A DNA stretch of 64,000 nucleotides. Source: Ophioderma brevispina (taxonomy: Eukaryota > Echinodermata > Ophiuroidea > Amphilepidida > Ophiodermatidae). The position numbers were made by a program, and so were the translations under genes. Every line of letters begins with the position of its first letter. The stretch's first letter is position 1. A model generated the notes under the pieces. The model did not search any database. It had not been told where the DNA came from and saw only the letters and a list, made by a program, of their open reading frames with translations. Shown piece by piece: positions 60,385 through 64,000 of the stretch. The stretch is from positions 62,001 to 126,000 of the forward strand of contig JAMKCH010088206.1 in assembly GCA_023653785.1 (NCBI GenBank), in the 5' to 3' direction.

Positions 60385-62540
60385 TATAACAACCTATGAC
60401 TTTAGGTCTCCGCAACAAGTGATGTTATTTCGAAAGGTTTACTGATGAAGTCATACTTGGATTATTATTCTTGAGTTGAGGTGATGTTACACTTGGAGAA
60501 AGATTGAGCGACTCAAGGCATCTCCTAAGATTTCTCATAGTGTAATTACAGGACACTTGCACATATATGTTTGGGTGCTGATGAATTTTGCTGGTCATGC
60601 TATTTTCATCCGTAAAAAAAATCTGCAATCACTGCTGCTTACTAATCACCTCCTAGCCAAATTTTTTGCCGGCGCAAGATTACTAACAGATTTTGCACTT
60701 GCCAACTCGCATCCCCATCAAGAATGCACAGTTAATTTTGGAAAAGTATAGGGCTGTTGTTGATCTGCCTTTGTATGTCGCTATAAGCCATATCTTGACA
60801 TGTCGATATACAAAACAGGATATCGACAAGCAGGTGTAATAAATACACTATTAAAAATGAACATGTCTACTGAAAGCTGATCAATTCATGACTAATTCTT
60901 TCTTTGTTGTTTTTTTTATATAACAAACCTATGAAAATATACAACAGCAAAAATATCAACAGTGTATGCATACCTAGCTGAAGTGACATTGGGTCTCTTA
61001 AGATTATTTCCCCCCACTCAACTTCCCTAACACTATGAGTTACTCATCCACCAAGGACACAGTTCAGTGGGTTGTACTTGTACATACATTGACATGAACT
61101 GACCTTGTATGATATGGGTATCATATATATGGGTATCATATCCCCAAAACCAGGGGGTGTATTTTCTAAATACACTGGCAAATGGAAGGTACTGAACTGT
61201 GCCAAGGGAATTGAGATTTTACTAGCTCATAGTGTAAGGAGCACCTGGCTTGCAGTGGGGTTGACTGGGTTATGGGGTATAAAAACTGTTATTCAGTCCA
61301 GGATTTAGGTAATACGAGGTTGCAGTCATTTTGATTGAATGGTACACTGCTAAAATTTCATTTAAATTTTATGCCAACATATTATATCAAATTTGTGGGC
61401 ATAAAAAAATCATGATGACAGCTCTCAAAAAGACTAACATAATAATGGCAGAGTTGTTTTATGAAAGAGCACCACTTACATACTTCCCTAATCTAAAATT
61501 AGATGAAATAACTGTTGGCTATTATAACTGTCCCTTGCACATCAGTCTACCCGGCAGATGTAGACATTGTAAATGATACATGTAGCTCTCCCCCTTTGTT
61601 TCCTTGGATACCAAGGACTGTTGGCCTTAATGAACATCTAGAGAGGATATCCACTGTATTTCAATGTGGTAGACAACATCAATCTGATGCAACATGTAAT
61701 GTATAAAATGCTTCATTAAGAAGTGACATGCATATTATGACATTTTGCGGGAATGGCATTATCATTAACCATTTCTGGGCGATTCTTTAACACTTAAAAT
61801 TGTGTCCCCTACAAATCATATTGGCAGTTAGTGTATTTTATAATTTAGAAGTACTGCAGCACCTAATGTCTGTAGTCTTAAGCATTGAGTAAATAGTGTG
61901 TGATCTATCTTTAGCCCTTGTAGTGCATTTGCATCATCTATAAGCCACCGTCAAAGAGGGGATCCAACCACAAGTGTATTTCTCGCAATCATGATGCTAA
62001 TAAAAGCATTTGATGCCCACTTCCTTTTTTAAACTCAACACCACTGTACCATACATTATAAGCAGATTGAATTGTATACAAATTATGCTTTGTTTATATT
62101 AACTAGCTACTGGCTGGCTCAGTGGTCTGTACATTTTCTTAGTCAAATCTCAAATGTAATCCTCTATTTCCTTTGCACCCATGGGCAGTTATAGAATTTT
62201 CTGTATGCCCTTTTTCATAGTATGTCAGTATTATGTTCTGTATCATACACCTTCCCGTTCTGGGTAATTAACTGAAAAAGTGTAAAATGGAGAACACTTA
62301 CCAACATTTAATAAATGCAGTAAGCCTCGATATTTTGGGGGGGGGGTGTAAGTTATGACTTCTGAATACAAGTCGCCCTCATTGTATTTGATTTGCTGAC
62401 GACTACTGATTCTAGAAAAAAAAGGATTAATTTTGCCAAATTATAGAAATACTAAAAAATCATTGCTGCTGAATGCTTGTCTTACAATTAAATTTATTCA
62501 GGGGATTGAACTGAAAGTCAATTTGTAGAAATTATCTCTT
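60385..62540. other. noncoding stretch
   Basis: Short frames at 60557-60751, 61105-61308, 61331-61576 and 61515-61706 show no domain or splice support. A small duplication GATATGGGTATCATATATATGGGTATCATAT lies near 61110-61140. Confidence 0.45.
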
Positions 62541-62558
62541 ACACACACACACACACAC

Positions 62559-62600
<42 letters not shown>
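62541..62600. repeat. compound (AC)n(CT)n microsatellite
   Basis: About 9 AC units (62541-62559) followed by about 20 CT units to 62600. The 62601-63884 flank holds no recognised gene. Confidence 0.95.
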
Positions 62601-62601
<1 letters not shown>

Positions 62602-63884
62602 AAATCAGTTGTGCAATTTTGCAAGAACCATTATTAAGAGCATGGGTGCTAATTAGGAAGAATATGTCATTTCAAATGATAAGGGAATGTATTTGGTAGT
62701 CAATGGCATATCTTGAGCTGCCATTAGGTTATATTGGGATACCATTCTTTTGAAATCAAAATTTTAAAACAAATTATGGCCTTTTTGAAATTTGACTTCT
62801 CTGAAATTTAACATGCAATTCCAGATGAAAATAAGATTTCAATGTTATGCCAAAAAAGCTCTTCTCTCTTTTAATTGGAAAACTTTGTTTCTATAATATA
62901 TTTTCTGGAATCAGGAGTGGCCTATTTTATTTCAATTATTTGTTTCTGGTATTTGTATGGTGTTTGATTTGTGTGGCCTATTCTAGCCTTTGTTGGTGTT
63001 CTTACTGCTGAGTTTTTGCCTGTTTGGATTCATTTTCTGCATATTTTCATATCATTGTATAAATTCAAACTCATCCGGTAATACACACTGCCATCTCAAC
63101 TGGTTCGCTGGTTCCCAGGATTGCTCAAAGAATACTTATAATTTCTTTTAGACTTACTGGTCTCTGCGCAACTACCAAGTCATGTGCGTGTAATTTGATA
63201 TTCGTCAAGATGAACAGTTTGTTATAAAGAAGTTGCATTTCGTGATTTCATGGTTCAGTAGATATCCTTGAAAGAAGTTCTCAATTCCAAAAATTTTGGC
63301 TTAATCTGTTGGTGTGTTTTCATGATGTCAATAGTTATTTGATTAAGTTTTCCATATAGTAATGTTTGCAAAGATTATGTGCCTGTAAAATTAGGCATAC
63401 AATACTTAAAAAGCCCAGGATTCAGATGACACAACAATCCGTTTTTTCTTTGTAGGGTTAAGTTGAGGGATAATGCTATGGATCACAAAATGCCCCTTTA
63501 AAGGTGGGGAGGGACCAATAGTTTGTTACAGCGACTTAAAGATTGTCAACTTTGATCACACTGTAGCAGGGCAAGCCGAACCTAATCAGACTGAGTGAAA
63601 TATGGTGGGTGTCAGTTTCTTTGAAAATAAATGTCATCTGCATTTTGTATGTTGTCAGTTTCAGTAATATTTCGACTGCAATGTTTGAAATGCAATAGGA
63701 AATCTAACTTCTTGTTCTTAAAGCAGTAAAAGCACACATTTATGCCTGTTCACGTCGAAACAAAGGAATCCCAAGTATTTGAAAGAGCATGTGTCAGTGG
63801 TTGCCAATAAACAAGTTTACAGAAGCAGTGACAACCAATTTTCTCACTTTGACTTAAAAAATAAGGTCTGTATTCACAAAAGTG

Positions 63885-63916
63885 TTAGACCAGGTCTAAA
63901 GTTAGACCTGGTCTAA
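63885..63916. repeat. perfect hairpin TTAGACCAGGTCTAA
   Basis: TTAGACCAGGTCTAA (63885-63899) and TTAGACCTGGTCTAA (63902-63916) are exact inverted copies with a 2-bp loop. The AGACC/GGTCT and TTAGAC words resemble the arms of MITE family 2; the rest of the element may lie past the window end. Confidence 0.7.
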
Positions 63917-64000
63917 GTGTAATTAAGTTCCACCAGGAAAGACATTTTCTTTAGCGTTGACATGAAATATTTTGTATTTATTTTGAAATTTGCATTTTAA

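Overview
This window is animal nuclear DNA. It is AT-rich and dominated by introns and mobile elements, and every real coding piece is a short exon with GT/AG borders; there is no bacterial-style operon, rRNA, CRISPR array or phage. The mix of repeats (many short inverted-repeat DNA elements, a tRNA-derived SINE, a CR1/Jockey-like LINE, a Kolobok-like element with a THAP exon, a CACTA-like transposase with DUF4218, frequent TATAGGCCTA-type words) suggests a marine deuterostome, most likely an echinoderm. That is inference from repeat flavour, not a species identification.

The one clear host gene is on the + strand: the 3' half of a PP2A B56 regulatory subunit gene, closest by eye to PPP2R5E. 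Six exons can be read at about 28.42, 33.23, 36.77, 41.49, 46.88 and 53.61 kb, ending in a TAG stop at 53704-53706 with an AATAAA at 53851. The N-terminal exons were not found. Several exons carry 1-2 base indels and both borders of one intron lack one G, although the last two exons are clean.

Region by region: 0-0.5 kb, a three-copy tandem repeat with a 22-bp micro-inversion; 1-3.7 kb, a decayed CACTA/EnSpm-like transposase with a retroposed insert nested in it; 4.4-9.4 kb, a MITE relic, a duplicated repeat, a CpG-rich acidic coding scrap and nested palindromes; 9.4-20.8 kb, mostly unrecognised AT-rich DNA with one MITE and one possible minus-strand exon; 20.8-23 kb, a 1.05-kb tandem duplication with many indels; 23-34 kb, a MITE, simple repeats and the first visible B56 exons; 34.9-36.2 kb, a six-copy array of about 221 bp with an invariant 46-bp core; 38-46 kb, foldback and inverted-repeat elements and a SINE; 47.4-48.2 kb, a repeat array dense in AGGTCA half-sites; 48.2-49 kb, the Kolobok-like element; 50-51 kb, an element with CGCG-rich ends; 51.7-53.1 kb, a broken minus-strand LINE; beyond the B56 stop, noncoding DNA with further inverted repeats.

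Two themes matter. First, neighbouring near-duplicates that differ mainly by indels, plus indels inside exons of a highly conserved gene, suggest that part of this assembly is unpolished long-read or gap-fill sequence. Second, many elements keep readable termini and target-site duplications, so they can be classified. I do not see a convincing new multi-gene system; the least explained signals are the invariant-core array and the nuclear-receptor-half-site array, both inside introns of the B56 gene.
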